This document shows, in pieces, positions 32,365-44,264 of a stretch of DNA of 64,000 nucleotides (positions are counted from its first letter, which is position 1; every line of letters begins with the position of its first letter). The notes under the pieces were generated by a model. The model worked only from the letters and a program-made list of their open reading frames with translations, was not told the origin of the DNA and searched no databases. A program made the translations under genes and the position numbers. Source of the stretch: Sinotaia quadrata (Eukaryota; Mollusca; Gastropoda; Architaenioglossa; Viviparidae); the NCBI GenBank assembly GCA_028829895.1, contig CM054182.1:15245001-15309000 (forward strand). Direction: 5' to 3'.

Positions 32365-32625
32365 GTATTTAATTCTAGTGGCTGAGAAGCCACCTTAACG
32401 AGAAGTATTTAAGTGTCTTAATCAAGACATTACCAAAAAAAAGGTATTTAATTCTAGTAGCAGAGAAGTCACCTTAACGAGACGTATATCAAGACATTAC
32501 GAAAAGGCATTTAATTCTAGTAAATGAAAAGTCACATTTAAGAGAAATATTTAAGTGTTATAATTCTAAATTACAAACCAAAACGTTTTTAATTCTAGTG
32601 TATAAGAAGTCACTTTAGCAAAAAT
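32362..32625. repeat. Degenerate tandem repeat starting on the e16 donor
   Basis: About four copies of AAGGTATTTAATTCTAGTGG-CTGAGAAG-CACCTTAACGAGA-GTATTTAAGTG. A second donor-like AAG-GTATTT lies at 32443, 78 bases after the first; later copies have lost the GT (GGCATT, GTTTTT). Confidence 0.85.
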
Positions 32626-32944
32626 AGTGATAGTGAAGTGTCTTCATTGCAAACAGAACGTATGTAAATTGCAGTGACATGTTTAACAAGAAATTCTTTA
32701 CGTCGTGACAAGTTCACTAACAAACCTTTGCTGCAGTCAGTTTTTATAACTCATCATAAAATCGGTACATAGCGAGGTGGCCGGTTTTGAGTATTTTACT
32801 AACAAAAATGTCTGCAATAATAAATCATTAACTCTTTTTGTCTGCTAAGAAGCCATCAATGTATTCACTTTCTTCAGATATATATATTTTTCAAACTACT
32901 CATGTACACAAACTTACACTTTAGCACGATCCGTTTATAGTACC

Positions 32945-33270
32945 TTCACGGATTTTAACTCTTTATGCATTAAGATATAAGATATATGTAAATCTCCTTA
33001 TGTAGAATGTCCAGAATACAACAAGAGTCAAGGATTTTTAACTCTTTATGCATTAAGATATATGTAAATCTCCTTATGTAGACTGTTCAGGATATAACAA
33101 GTGTTAAGGATTTTAACTCTTTATGCATTAAGATATAAGATATATGTTAATCTCCTTATGTAAACTGTCCAGGATACAACAAGTGTCATGGATTTTTAAC
33201 TCTTCATGTATTCAGATATAAGATATATGTTAATCTCCTTATGTAGACCGTCCAGGATATAACAAATGTC
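32945..33270. repeat. Minisatellite, about 80-bp unit, 4 copies
   Basis: AAGGATTTTTAACTCTTTAT-GCATTAAGATATAAGATATA-TGTAAATCTCCTTATGTAGA-CTGTCCAGGATACAACAAGT units. Confidence 0.93.
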
Positions 33271-33584
33271 AAGGAGGATTTTCATATGTAAACAGTTAAA
33301 GATATATTATTATTAGTTCATTATCTAGAACAGCGAATTGGGGGATACGGAGATTTTCTTTTTTAACCTGTCAAACATGCGAGAGTAGACAGAGAAACCT
33401 CTATACATAACAGATTTATAGTGATAAATAGACATGATAAAACAGATATGCACGACAGACAGGCATGTGAAACGGACATGCAGAACAGCTGATAGATATG
33501 TAATCATTACAGACATGCACAGCAATTGACAGATATTTAATTATAATGAAGTGTACAATACTGATAGATATGTAAGAACAATAC

Positions 33585-33860
33585 ACACACATAATGACCG
33601 GTAAATAAGAAATAATAATAGACAGGCACAATGACCGATAGACATGAAATAATAACAGACAGGTACAATGACCGATAGACATGAAATAATAACAGACAGG
33701 CACAATGACCGATAGATATGAAATAATAACAGACAGGCACAATGACCGATAGACATAAAATAATAACAGACAGGCACAATGACCGATAGACATTTAATAA
33801 CGACAGACATAATGACCAATATGTATGTAATAATAACTGACAAGCATATTGATCGACAGA
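33585..33860. repeat. Minisatellite, 39-bp unit, about 6 copies
   Basis: ACAGACAGGCACAATGACCG-ATAGACATGAAATAATA units. The 13-codon period opens three overlapping minus-strand frames of about 120 codons (33416-33920), which are artefacts of the repeat. Confidence 0.94.
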
Positions 33861-33879
33861 TATGAAAATACAGATTGCA

Positions 33880-34030
33880 ATTTGAAATAATGCTATGATC
33901 AAAATACATTTCTGTAACAAAACCCCTTCTGATCTGTTATTCCAACACTATCATTTGAAATAATGAGACGATCAAAATACATTTCTGTAACAAACTACGG
34001 TTGATCTGTTATTCCAACACTATCATTTCT
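33880..34030. repeat. Two-copy repeat, about 72 bp
   Basis: GATCAAAATACATTTCTGTA-ACAAA and TGATCTGTTATTCCAACACT-ATCATTT occur twice. Confidence 0.88.
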
Positions 34031-34257
34031 TTTAAAAGTTTCAGTGTTTTGCCAATTAATTCCATATGAATAAGCGGCATTAATCATCCGCTAAATAAAC
34101 GCGATCAAGAATATGTACTTTTTTGTAATTCTCACCTTTATCATTATTTCAGTCATTAAAACCATATTTTATCCATTTTGACGTTCTCTTGCTAGCGTGG
34201 GTAATATTTCCTTTCCGTAATGCTATTGAAGAAATATAGAAGATAGACGATCGGTCA

Positions 34258-34430
34258 CTATCGTTACATCGTATGTGACGTGCTGTTTCCAAACATATCG
34301 TATGTGACGTGCTATTTCCAATCATATATCGTATGTGACGTGCTGTTTTCAATCATATATCGTATGTGACGTGCTGTTTCCAATCATATATCGTATGTGA
34401 CGTGCTGTTTCCTAATATATATCGTATATC
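34258..34430. repeat. Minisatellite, about 31-bp unit, 5-6 copies
   Basis: TATCGTATGTGACGTGCTGT-TTCCAATCATA units. Confidence 0.93.
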
Positions 34431-35145
34431 ATTCTTACTGTTTCTCATTCCTTTTCTTATCTTCTGTACACTTGTTTCTTGTCTTACACAAATTTATATT
34501 CTTGTTGTTTTGTGCTTTAACATTCTTAATTCTATTTGTAGTATTTGAAAAACAAGCTTTTAATCTCCTTAATTCCGTTGAATTTAATCTCTTTAATTCT
34601 ATTTACGTATTTCTATAAATAATATTTTCATGTCACTAATTATTTTTTAATTTCTTCTACTGTATATGTTGTACATTACAAAGACTTATATAAAGAAGAA
34701 TTTAATATTTCTAAATTTCTTAACCTCTGTAAACTATTTGTTAGTTAATACTCTTAAAGAGACTTTTAATCTCCAGATTCTATATTAATATTTTTCCAGC
34801 TTGCTTTTATTATCCCTAATTAACTTTTCTGTTCATTACTGTTTCAACGGACATTTCAATCCCCGCTATTCTATAATCTCCGTGATTCATACTTGTGTAT
34901 AATACTTTTTTCCGCTTCCTACCCTCTTTATAACAATCTTGTTTTACGTGTTTCGAGGTTTTTTTATTTGTTGTTACAAACCCCTCACGCGAGTACAAAT
35001 GGCTACAATGTATCATGAAAGAATAAGAAATAGCAATTATTTCGTTATCTACATTATAATTAGTTTTGTTTCATTACTTTCCTTGCTTTCCGCCTAATAA
35101 TTCATTTGAAATTGTAATCATACATCTGCAACACTGAACAGCCTT
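34431..35145. other. Intron, no recognisable feature
   Basis: T-rich AT sequence; loose TTTAATCTCTTTAATTCTAT echoes around 34510-34620. No coding sequence. Confidence 0.45.
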
Positions 35146-35800
35146 ATAATGTTAAAGGATACCAGCGATATAATTGACAGTACCCAGCGTACCATATAAT
35201 GTTAAAGGATACAAGCGATATAACTTAATAGTGTGCCTTATAATGTTAAAGGATACAAGCGATATAATTGACAGTTCCCAGCGTACCATATAATGTTAAA
35301 GGATACAAGCGATATAACTTAATAGTGTGCCTTATAATGTTAAAGGATACAAGCGATATAATTGACAGTACCCAGTGTGCCTTATAATGTTAAAGGATAC
35401 AAGCGATATAATTGACAGTACCCAGTGTGCCTTATAATGTTAAAGGATACAAGCGATATAATTGACAGTACCCAGTGTGCCTTATAATGTTAAAGGATAC
35501 AAGCGATATAATTGACAGTACCCAGTGTATCATATAATGTTAAAGGATACCAGCGATATAATTGACAGTACCCAGTGTATCATATAATGTTAAAGGATAC
35601 AAGCGATAGAATTGATAGTGTGCTTTATAATGTTACAGGATACAAGCGATAGAATTGATAGTATGCCTTATAATGTTAAAGGATACAAGCGATATAATTG
35701 ACAGTACCCAGCGTACCATATAATGTAAAGGATACCAGCGATATAATTGACAGTACCCAGCGTACCATATAATGTAAAGGATACAAGCGATACACGCGCA
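35145..35800. repeat. Minisatellite, about 50-bp unit, about 13 copies
   Basis: CTTATAATGTTAAAGGATAC-AAGCGATATAATTGACAGTA-CCCAGTGTGC units with several shorter variants lacking GACAGTACCCAG. Confidence 0.95.
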
Positions 35801-36419
35801 TCCATGTAGCCATCTACAATAACAGCGTTCTGAGAGAGAAATATAGACTGTCTCCCACCCGAAATTCCACCCACCCATTTCACCAGCTTGCAGGCAAAGG
35901 CCTAATTACTTTAATGGCGCTTAAATATTTAAAACAGAATACAAAAGAAATTCATCTTGGAATTAACTCTTACTCCAAACCACAATCGACAGCGACAAAG
36001 AAAACAGAAGAGCAAGGACTTAACTTCTTTCTTTGGCGTCCATTGCACGTCACATTGTATGTACGTAAATATGCACTGTTAATAATAGAATGACAAGATG
36101 GGATTACACGTTGCAAAATTTCCGTCAACTATTTTTAATGCTTTGAGTTTTACACGCATATTTCAAATGCAGAACTGTTTTGAATCCTTGCTTAAATATT
36201 TCACTTTTCTCAGCAGTTTCAGTATAAACATTAATTTGTTGACTTCAATTGCTTTAATTGTCTGAATTAAAATTAACATGCCTTTAACTCTCTAAATATT
36301 TCTAGTAATCTACATTTGATCCTATTTATGTCATGGAAATATTTCTTTCAGCTGTTAATGGGGTTGGTTTGCTTGAGATTTTTTTCATTTAACTACATTT
36401 TACTTATTATATTTCTCAG
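35801..36419. other. Intron, no recognisable feature
   Basis: Mixed composition, no repeat. Ends in a long pyrimidine tract and TTTCTCAG at 36412-36419, a strong acceptor for the tentative e17. Confidence 0.5.
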
Positions 36420-36441
36420 GTGAAATCAGCTGATGTTCCAG
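36420..36441 (+). CDS. Tentative micro-exon e17 (22 bp)
   Basis: Follows an excellent acceptor (TATTATATTTCTCAG). In phase 0 it reads VKSADVP plus one base. Using the donor CCAG-GTGTTT gives a split Gly codon completed by e18. The stronger-looking donor GTGAGT ten bases downstream would put e18 in a frame that meets a stop, so I prefer the upstream donor. There is no glycine triplet support, so this is only a possibility. Confidence 0.33.
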
Positions 36442-36555
36442 GTGTTTGTCCGTGAGTGAGAAAAGCAACTAATCTATAATATTTTTTATTTAATTTCAGA
36501 TTATGAATCTTTGTTGCTAATATTTCCCTCTATAATGTGTTGGGTTGTTTTGTAG

Positions 36556-36620
36556 GTGTTATTTTGCTGAACATGAATTCCTTCATTAAACGTCTGGCAC
36601 AACGCTACTCAGGCGTGAAG
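36556..36620 (+). CDS. Tentative non-collagenous exon e18 (65 bp)
   Basis: Between GTTGTTTTGTAG and the donor GTATTA. Two bases complete the split Gly from e17, then 21 codons include NMNSFIKRLAQRYSG, an amphipathic-looking segment, ending GVK in phase 0. Only one of three frames is open. Together e17 and e18 are 87 bp, frame-neutral. With e16 they would form a non-collagenous cassette between e15 and e19. The downstream array begins at this donor. Confidence 0.35.
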
Positions 36621-36629
36621 GTATTAACA

Positions 36630-37395
36630 TTGATTTGTTTCGCACAGTTCTCCTATGTTATGACATGTTAGTAAGTCATTTCAACATTGATTTGTTTCGC
36701 ACAGTTCTCCTATGTTATGACATGTTAGTAAGTCATTTCAACATTGATTTGTTTCGCACAGTTCTCCTATGTTATGACATGTTAGTAAGTCATTTCAACA
36801 TTGATTTGTTTTGCACAGTTCTCTTATGTTATGACATTTTAGTAAGTCATTTCAACATTGATTTGTTTTGCACAGTTCTCCTATGTTATGACATTTTAGT
36901 AAGTCATTTCAACATTGATTTGTTTCGCACACTTCTCCTATGTAATAGACATTTCAACATTGATTTGTTTCGCACAGTTCTCCTATGTTATGACATTTTA
37001 GTAAGTCATTTCAACAATGATTTGTTTCGTAAAGTTCTCCTATGTTATGACATTTAGTAAGTCATTTCAACATTGATTTGTTTCGCACACTTTTATCTCC
37101 TATATAATAGCCATTTCAACATTGATTTGTTTTGCACAGTTCTCCTAAGTTATGACATTTTAGTAAGCCATTCCAACATTGATTTGTTTTGCACAGTTCT
37201 CCTAAGTTATGACATTTTAGTAAGCCATTCCAACATTGATTTGTTTTGCACAGTTCTCCTAAGTTATGACATTTTAGTAAGCCATTCCAACATTGATTTG
37301 TTTTGCACAGTTCTCCTAAGTTATGACATTTTAGTAAGCCATTCCAACATTGATTTATGTTGCACAGTTCACCTTTGTTATGATATTTTAGTAAC
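36630..37395. repeat. Minisatellite, 57-bp unit, about 13 copies, acceptor-like
   Basis: TTTCAACATTGATTTGTTTC-GCACAGTTCTCCTATGTTAT-GACATTTTAGTAAGTCA units. Each has TTGTTTCGCACAG, an acceptor lookalike, and TTAGTAAGTC, a donor lookalike, so every unit resembles a 26-bp pseudo-exon. The 19-codon period opens a 140-codon frame. The array starts at the donor of tentative e18. Confidence 0.95.
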
Positions 37396-37601
37396 CTAGT
37401 CTAATATTTCTACATGGTCAGTGTATAATGCATCTTTGCGTTTCTTCTTCTTAGTTTCCTAAAGCAGTAATCTTTTCCTCTGATCGTATTTGCAATTTGT
37501 AAAGGTTTCCAGTGCTTTGTGTGCCTGAACAATGCGACCAGATTTTCATTTCTGTTTTTAAAAATGTTCACATAATATGCAGGTTGTTTTTACCTAGTAA
37601 A

Positions 37602-37611
37602 ACTCTCTCTC

Positions 37612-37690
<79 letters not shown>
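37602..37690. repeat. (CT)n microsatellite
   Basis: About 43 CT units with one CA interruption near the start. Confidence 0.98.
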
Positions 37691-37694
<4 letters not shown>

Positions 37695-38034
37695 GTAATG
37701 GGTCGGTTGATTTATTTACCATAAAACATTATCCAGTTAAAGCCGACGCTTTAGTTGTAGTTAGTTATGAAAAACGTGCAGTGAAACAAGGGTATACTCT
37801 ACAATGGAAACATGAAATGGCACATTGAAATACTTTAATCGGATTTAGATGTGTGTTAAGTTATTCACTGAAACCTGAATTGTAACTTAGTTTCCCACTT
37901 TATGTAGGTTTGTTCCATGCAGCAGGAACTTAATTTATGTTTTTTCTGTTTAACTGTGCTTTAAGCTTATCACTGAAACCAAGTAATTTATTTCCCTGTG
38001 AATTGAATAATAATGTGCTTTTTACTGTTCGCTG

Positions 38035-38290
38035 AAAATGGACTTAATTTCATTTTCCCACTTCCTGTCAATTTGCTGTAAGCTCTTCATTAAACATGGA
38101 CTGTAAATTCATTTTCTCACTTCCTATCAATTTGCTGTAAGCTCTTCATTAAACATGGACTGTAAATTCATGTTCCCACTTCCTGTCAATTTGCTGTAAG
38201 CTCTTCACTAAACATGGACTGTACATTCATTTTCTCACTTCCTATCAATTTGCTGTAAGCTCTTCACTAAACTGGACTGTAAATTTCCCT
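38035..38290. repeat. Minisatellite, about 59-bp unit, 4 copies
   Basis: CACTAAACATGGACTGTAAA-TTCATTTTCTCACTTCCTAT-CAATTTGCTGTAAGCTCTT units. Confidence 0.94.
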
Positions 38291-38579
38291 CTATGTGTGA
38301 TGTGTGATGGATGGTGTGTAAACGTAATGTGTCTATAGTCGCCAAACGTAATGGATGTTAGCCTGTCTGTGGCTGAGATCCTAAATATAAGATGTCACTT
38401 TGTAATGATGTCATCACATTGGTGATCGATACTATTAATCTAATGAAATTCTTGATTAATGATTGATAGTTGCAAGCCTTAAGATGGCACTATGATGTTG
38501 ACTGATGATAAAAAAAGTATAATGTTGTAAATTACTATGAACCTATATCACTACCGTGCTGATTAATAGATGAACACAG

Positions 38580-38720
38580 TATCATGTCACTATGCGTTGG
38601 TCAGTGTTATCGCTAAGCGTTGGTCAGTGGTTGTAAAGATAGTGCTGTCACTAAGCGTTGGTCAGTGGTTGTAAAGATAATGCTGTCACTATGCGTTGGT
38701 CAATGGTTGTAAAGATAGTT
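38580..38720. repeat. Minisatellite, about 45-bp unit, 3 copies
   Basis: CACTATGCGTTGGTCAGTGG-TTGTAAAGATAATGCTGT units. Confidence 0.88.
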
Positions 38721-38779
38721 TTGTCACTATAGTATTAGCTAAAAAATGTAAACCTAATTAGTATTATTACATTGCTGGT

Positions 38780-39125
38780 CTATAGCTATAAATCCAAATA
38801 TCACTTTTGATCTATAGATATAAATCCAAATATCACTTTTGATCTATAGCTATAAATTCAAATATGTCACTTTTGATCTATAGATATAAATCCAAATATC
38901 ACTTTTGATCTATAGCTATAAATTCAAATATGTCACTTTTGATCTATAGATATAAATCCAAATATCACTTTTGATCTATCGATATGAATCAAAATATCAC
39001 TTTTGATCTATAGCTATGAATCTAAGTATCACTTTTTATCTATACTCTATAGCTATAAATTAAAATATCACTTTTGGCCTATAGCTATAAATCCAAATAT
39101 CACCTTTGATCTATAGTTATAAACG
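38780..39125. repeat. Minisatellite, about 32-bp unit, about 10 copies
   Basis: AAATATCACTTTTGATCTAT-AGATATAAATCC units. Confidence 0.94.
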
Positions 39126-39524
39126 ATTCACTACATACTGATCGATGACAATAAACCTAGTGATTTCACTACCTATTGATCGATGGCCATAAACTGTCAC
39201 TATATGGTCGAATACTATAATCCTAACATCAGAATCCATCAGAGCAACTTTATGCTAAGTTTGATCCTGGTTCTTTACACTAACGACGACTGATTGAATG
39301 TCTCCAGAACAGAGAAGGTACATAGGTGAAATAGCATCAGTCGTTATTTGACATTTTGATTTGATAAAACTTACAAAATATTCTGTCTAACTAGCATTGT
39401 ATAGTTAAATATTAATGAATATGATAAAGCCTGCAAAATATTCTGTCTATTCTAACTAGCATTGTACAGTTAAATATAAATGAATTTGATAAAACCTGCA
39501 AAATGGTCTTACAAAATTTTTTAG

Positions 39525-40270
39525 AAATTCTCGTAATTTAAATTGTCAAAGTATTTAGAGAAATCAAATAGAGATACTCGTACTGTGTTTACCTTATGTC
39601 AAAAGTTTTTATAAAAATCAATAGAAATTCTCGTACTGTATTTACATTATGTCAAAAGTTCTTATAAAAATCAATAGAAATACTCGTACTGTATTTACGT
39701 TATGTCAAAAGTGCTTAGAGAAATCAATAAAAGATAATACTGGTACAGTAATTACCTTATGTCAAAAGTGCTTAGAGAAATCAAATAGAAATTCTCGTAC
39801 TGCATTTACATTATGTCAAAAGTTCTTACAGAAATCTTTAGAAATTCTCGTACTGTATTTACATTATGTCAAAGTACTTAGAGAAATCAAATAAAAATTC
39901 TCCTCATTTAAAATGTCAAAGTACTTAGAGAAATCAATAGAAATTATCGTACTGTATTTACATTATGTCAAAGTACTTAGAGAAATCAAATAGAAATTCT
40001 CCTCATTTAAAATGTCAAAGTACTTAGAGAAATCAATAGAAATTTATCGTACTGTATTTACATTATTAAAAAAAATAAGGTACTTACAGAAATCAATAGA
40101 AATACTCATAATGTATTTATATTATGTTAAAAGTTCTTACAGAAATCAGTAGAAATTCTCGTAATTTAAATTGTCAAAGTACTTAAAGACATCTTAGAAA
40201 TTCCCGTACTGTATTTACATTATACAAAAGTACTTAGTGAAATCTTAGAAATCCCCGTACTGTATTTAAA
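39525..40270. repeat. Minisatellite, about 55-bp unit, about 12 copies
   Basis: AGAAATTCTCGTACTGTATT-TACATTATGTCAAAAGTACT-TAGAGAAATCAAT units; some copies lack the CGTACTGTATTTACATT part. Confidence 0.93.
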
Positions 40271-40299
40271 TTATTCCTAGAATGATCACGCGCGACACC

Positions 40300-40330
40300 A
40301 CACATACACACACGCGCAAGCACACACTCA

Positions 40331-40365
<35 letters not shown>

Positions 40366-40430
40366 AATTATTTCTATTTCCTAGTTTATTAGTGCAAACT
40401 TCAATCAACTTTAATTTTTTCTTTCTATAT

Positions 40431-40515
<85 letters not shown>

Positions 40516-40520
40516 ATATT
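40300..40520. repeat. Compound (CA)n and (CT)n microsatellites
   Basis: CA-rich run at about 40305-40364, then a CT run at about 40432-40490 passing directly into CA to 40516. A TA run follows at 40635-40657. Confidence 0.97.
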
Positions 40521-40659
40521 CACAAAGACGTAATCATATCAGGCCCAGGTCCATAAATAAAAATTTGTCATTTTTCCATAGTCGTGAGTTACAGTTTACT
40601 AAAATTATTGAAGATATACATACAAAACAAAACTTATATATATATATATATATATACAC

Positions 40660-42190
40660 TCACATACACATTGTAAAATATGTATACGATTGCTGTGTAA
40701 CAGACATGTTGTTGTTTTAAAGACATGCTAGCATGCATATTGCCTTCAAGGATTGACCGCGATTTGTGTTTCTTTAAACAATATCATTCATTACAATGTC
40801 AATTCTTGATTTTAAAGTTTGCCACTTTAACTTGCAAAAAAAGGCCGCCGAGCATTGTATTCGCTTCATGAACTGAATAATTCATGGGATCTTAATTTCT
40901 TTGCCTTGGTCTTAAAACTTACTGCCAGTCTTCTTGTCAGTTGTTCTCACAACAAAATATTATACCATGTGAGGGTTATAAATTTTAAAAAAAACAATAA
41001 ATAGGCATTTTTCTTTACATTTGTTTCAAGAAACCACTTGTGGTTAACTGTATGAAATGAGGTGAATTGTGAGAATTTTCGTCGATACAACTAACTGCAC
41101 GATTATTTCGTCATTGCTTGTCATTATTTCGTCATTGCTTGTCATTGTTCGGACCTTGGTAGGTGTGATTTGTCAGAGCCAATTCTACTCGCTGTTGTAT
41201 TTTTCCTACTTGTAAACACTGTTGGCTTTTTGCTCAGTACTAACTGGTTTTGTTCTTAGTCTGTTCCTATTTATACTGTGCTACTTGTCAGCAAAATAAG
41301 CATCCATTATTTTGTGTGTGTGTGTGTGTTCATGTTTAACTGTTTGTTATTTAACTACAAGTTTATTGTAAGAATTATTCGTCAAATCTTAATCAATAGG
41401 TGTATTGTTCTTATTATTCTCGTGCCTCTCTTAATGTCGTACTTGTTCCAATACTGCTACATCAATACTGTTTTCCATGTTCCTACACTGTCGTTACAGC
41501 TGTGTAAATACAACTTCTTTTCCTCACGGTTACACCCTAGATTTTATTTGCACTGTAGTTGTTTGTTTTCTAGTTTATTTAAAATACATGTGACAACAAG
41601 TTTACTAATGTGCAGAATTTCTATTTATGAATTCTTCTCAAGTTTTCTTTCAGTTTCTTTAATAGCATAATCATCTTTTTGTTTTGTACCAGACATTCTT
41701 TTAAAAAAGTGTGTAACTGCAGGGTAGAGTAAGGCTATGAAGAAAAAAACATACAAATGAAAATATCAACTAGATTTCTTTTAAGAACTGACTTTGTCTA
41801 AAAATAAATATCAACGGTAAAGATATTCAATATTTATTGATTGTAACGAATCATTTCCTTCTTTCAAAATTAACTACATGCTCGTTTTTCTATGAAGTTA
41901 ATTCATCACTGTTTATAGACGTTTGGGCTTGTACATTAAGTTCTGAAAATTAAACTGGAAGAAGAGAGGCCAACGTATATTGCTGATGGAGAATAGCCAT
42001 TTAAGGGTCCCTTTGTATATGAAAGTGCTTTTGAAAACTGTACTTAATCGCACACTGCAATCATGTAAAGGGTTGAATTGTAAATTTTGTAGTGCGGGAT
42101 TGTGCGCACGTCGTTTGGACCATTGTAATATGTTGCTTGTAAAATGCGAGATTGTCCACACTTGTACGTTGGGTAGTCTGCATTGGTATG
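40660..42190. other. Intron, no recognisable feature
   Basis: AT-rich. Chance frames at 41278-41670 and the start of one at 41980 have no domain. A TCATTATTTCGTCATTGCTTG duplication (about 22 bp) sits near 41110-41145. Confidence 0.45.
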
Positions 42191-42440
42191 TTTATGTTGT
42201 GAGGAGTTGTCTCTATTGTTTGTGCTGTGCGGGGCTGTCTACACTGTTTGTCTTGTGCGGTGTTGTCTTCACTGGTATGTTTGTGTTGTGCGGTGTTGTC
42301 TTCACTGGTATGTTTGTTGTGCGATGTTGTCTTCACTGGTGTGTTTGCGCTGTGCGGGGTTGTCCACACTGTTTGTGTTGTATGGGGTTGTCTACACTGT
42401 TTTCTGTTTGTGTTGTGCGGGGTTGTCTACACTTGTAACT
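42190..42440. repeat. Minisatellite, about 36-39-bp unit, about 6-7 copies
   Basis: TTTGTGTTGTGCGGTGTTGT-CTTCACTGGTATG units, ending about 20 bases before the e19 acceptor. The array opens long frames on both strands that are Cys/Leu/Val-rich and Asn/Thr/His-rich respectively; neither is a gene. Confidence 0.93.
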
Positions 42441-42458
42441 GGCCACGTTGCCCTGTAG

Positions 42459-42584
42459 GGACGGCGTGGGAAGATGGGCAAGTCAACGTTTATAGGCTTT
42501 CCCGGACCCCAGGGGCCACCAGGACAGGACGGAACACCCGGACCCCCTGGGGAGAAAGGTGCACTTGGGCTACCAGGTCAGCAG
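42459..42584 (+). CDS. Collagen exon e19 (126 bp)
   Basis: Forty-two codons: GRRGKM, then GKSTFIGFP where one triplet is stretched (a short interruption), then unbroken triplets [18 protein letters not shown] to GALGLPGQQ. Acceptor CACGTTGCCCTGTAG, donor GTAGGC, phase 0 at both ends. GC-rich compared with the surrounding intron. Confidence 0.95.
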
Positions 42585-43780
42585 GTAGGCTTACCGCCCT
42601 ATCAGCTTTACCTATAACTAATGTTCTTATTAAATTATAATAATAATGTAATGTTACAAAGTTAAGCGTATCAATAATATACCATGACATAAAAAGACAT
42701 AAGTGTGTGTTTACATCTACAGATCGTGTAGCGGAAGTTAAAATTTAAAAATGTGGGGAAATCAGGTACAAATTATTGTATATACAATTGTTTCGATTTA
42801 AGAGAAGACTGCTTATAAAACCGTACTATAATTAAGAAAATAAATAGTACAGATCTGTAATAGTATTCTTTAATGTTCTCTCTTAGGTAATAAAATGCAA
42901 AACTCTTTGTGATTCTTTGAGAGATTTCTTGTAGGAAGGGTTTACGCTATCTTGCTCTGCACGTTTTTAGAAGCAGATTTTCAGTTTTATCAGAATTTTC
43001 TGTGAATAAATAAGTTATAAAATTTTCTAAATGAAATATAATCCATCATTCTAAAAGGGTAAATGACAAATTATGCAGTGTCCAAATGGTGTGTAAATAT
43101 TTTGGGTTGTTGAGTAACAGATGATAGTATAGTATACGTACCTAGACCGACTGAAAGAAACAATGAGCTTCTCGACTCTTAATGAAAGCAAGGACTAGAT
43201 CTGTGTGCGCGTGCGTGTGTGTGTGTGTGTGTGTGATTGCGTGTATGTATGAGAAAACGAGAGGAAGCGAGGAGAGAAAACATTACCACATGAGAGAAGA
43301 CATTGATGTCCAAAATTATATAGCTAACTTGTCTATATGTGTTTGGGTGGATGCTTGCGTACATGTGTGCGTGTGTGCGTGTGTGTGTGTGCGTGCGTGT
43401 GTGTATGTATGTGTGTGTGTTCAAATATTGTCATATATCTCTAGATTACGGTTAATAGTTGATTGATATAATAAACAGGTTCATATATAAAGATTTGCTA
43501 TGTGTTATCACCATAACCTAATATAGTGAGTCTGCAGTTTAAATACGGTCTTCCGATGCTTGAAAGATCCTAAGTTAGCGTATGTGTGTCTTTAAATTTT
43601 GTCACACCTCTATATTTCAGACAATCTTTTTTCTATGCTAAAAATAATTCATATATTTCTACAGTCTTTCTAATAATCACATGTCCGATAAAATATATTT
43701 ATATCATTTTCAGAAGACAATAGGCAATCATTTTTGTCTTTTAAATATCTTTCTGAAACCTGTAAAAATAAAAAAGTAAA
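42585..43780. other. Intron with (GT)n tracts
   Basis: AT-rich, no coding sequence. GT/GC dinucleotide runs at about 43201-43235 and 43361-43420 open chance frames on both strands. Confidence 0.6.
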
Positions 43781-43905
43781 GACAATCACGTCTTCCATTA
43801 AAATATATTTCTCAACCTCTAGAATACCAAACAGAATCACGTCTTCCATTAAAATATATTTCTCAACCTCTAGACGACCAAAGATAATCATGTCAGCCCT
43901 TAAAA
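43780..43905. repeat. Minisatellite, about 60-bp unit, 2-3 copies
   Basis: AATCACGTCTTCCATTAAAA-TATATTTCTCAACCTCTAGA-ACCAAA units, diverging downstream into the 44000-44250 region. Confidence 0.85.
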
Positions 43906-44264
43906 TATAGTTCTTAATTCTATAGTAAACCTACGCAATCATGTTTCACCTGAAGTTGTTAATTCGCAAGAAAACCTAGGGTAAACAACTCTGATCTTAA
44001 GATATCTTCCTCACTTATCCAGAAACTCTACAACATTAATGATTATACTAAACAGATCGTTCTCAATTTCTAGGAACCCTCCACCAACCGTGTTTTATCG
44101 TTTTCAGTTTCTCTAAGCACCCTCTAACAATCTTGTTTATCCTTAAAAGGTAGTTCTCTAAATCCTCTAACAGTCTTATTTACCCTTGAAATGTCGTACT
44201 CATTTATCTAGAACTTTCTAATTTTCTTTTTTACCTTTATCATATCGTTGCCAGTTCTCAAGAA

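Noticed and set aside
33416..33920. Three overlapping minus-strand frames of about 120 codons
   Set aside because: 39-bp repeat artefact; all three frames cover the same array.
36452..36457. Strong-looking GTGAGT donor for tentative e17
   Set aside because: Joining it to the e18 acceptor leads to a stop codon in the resulting frame; the donor ten bases upstream keeps the frame.
36635..37399. 140- and 108-codon open frames of repeated F-R-T-V-L-L-C-Y-D units
   Set aside because: Produced by the 57-bp intronic array; frame openness follows from a unit divisible by three.
41980..42440. 152-codon frame with many Cys leading towards e19
   Set aside because: Most of it is the 36-39-bp array; the preceding part has no domain, and e19 has its own clear acceptor in another context.
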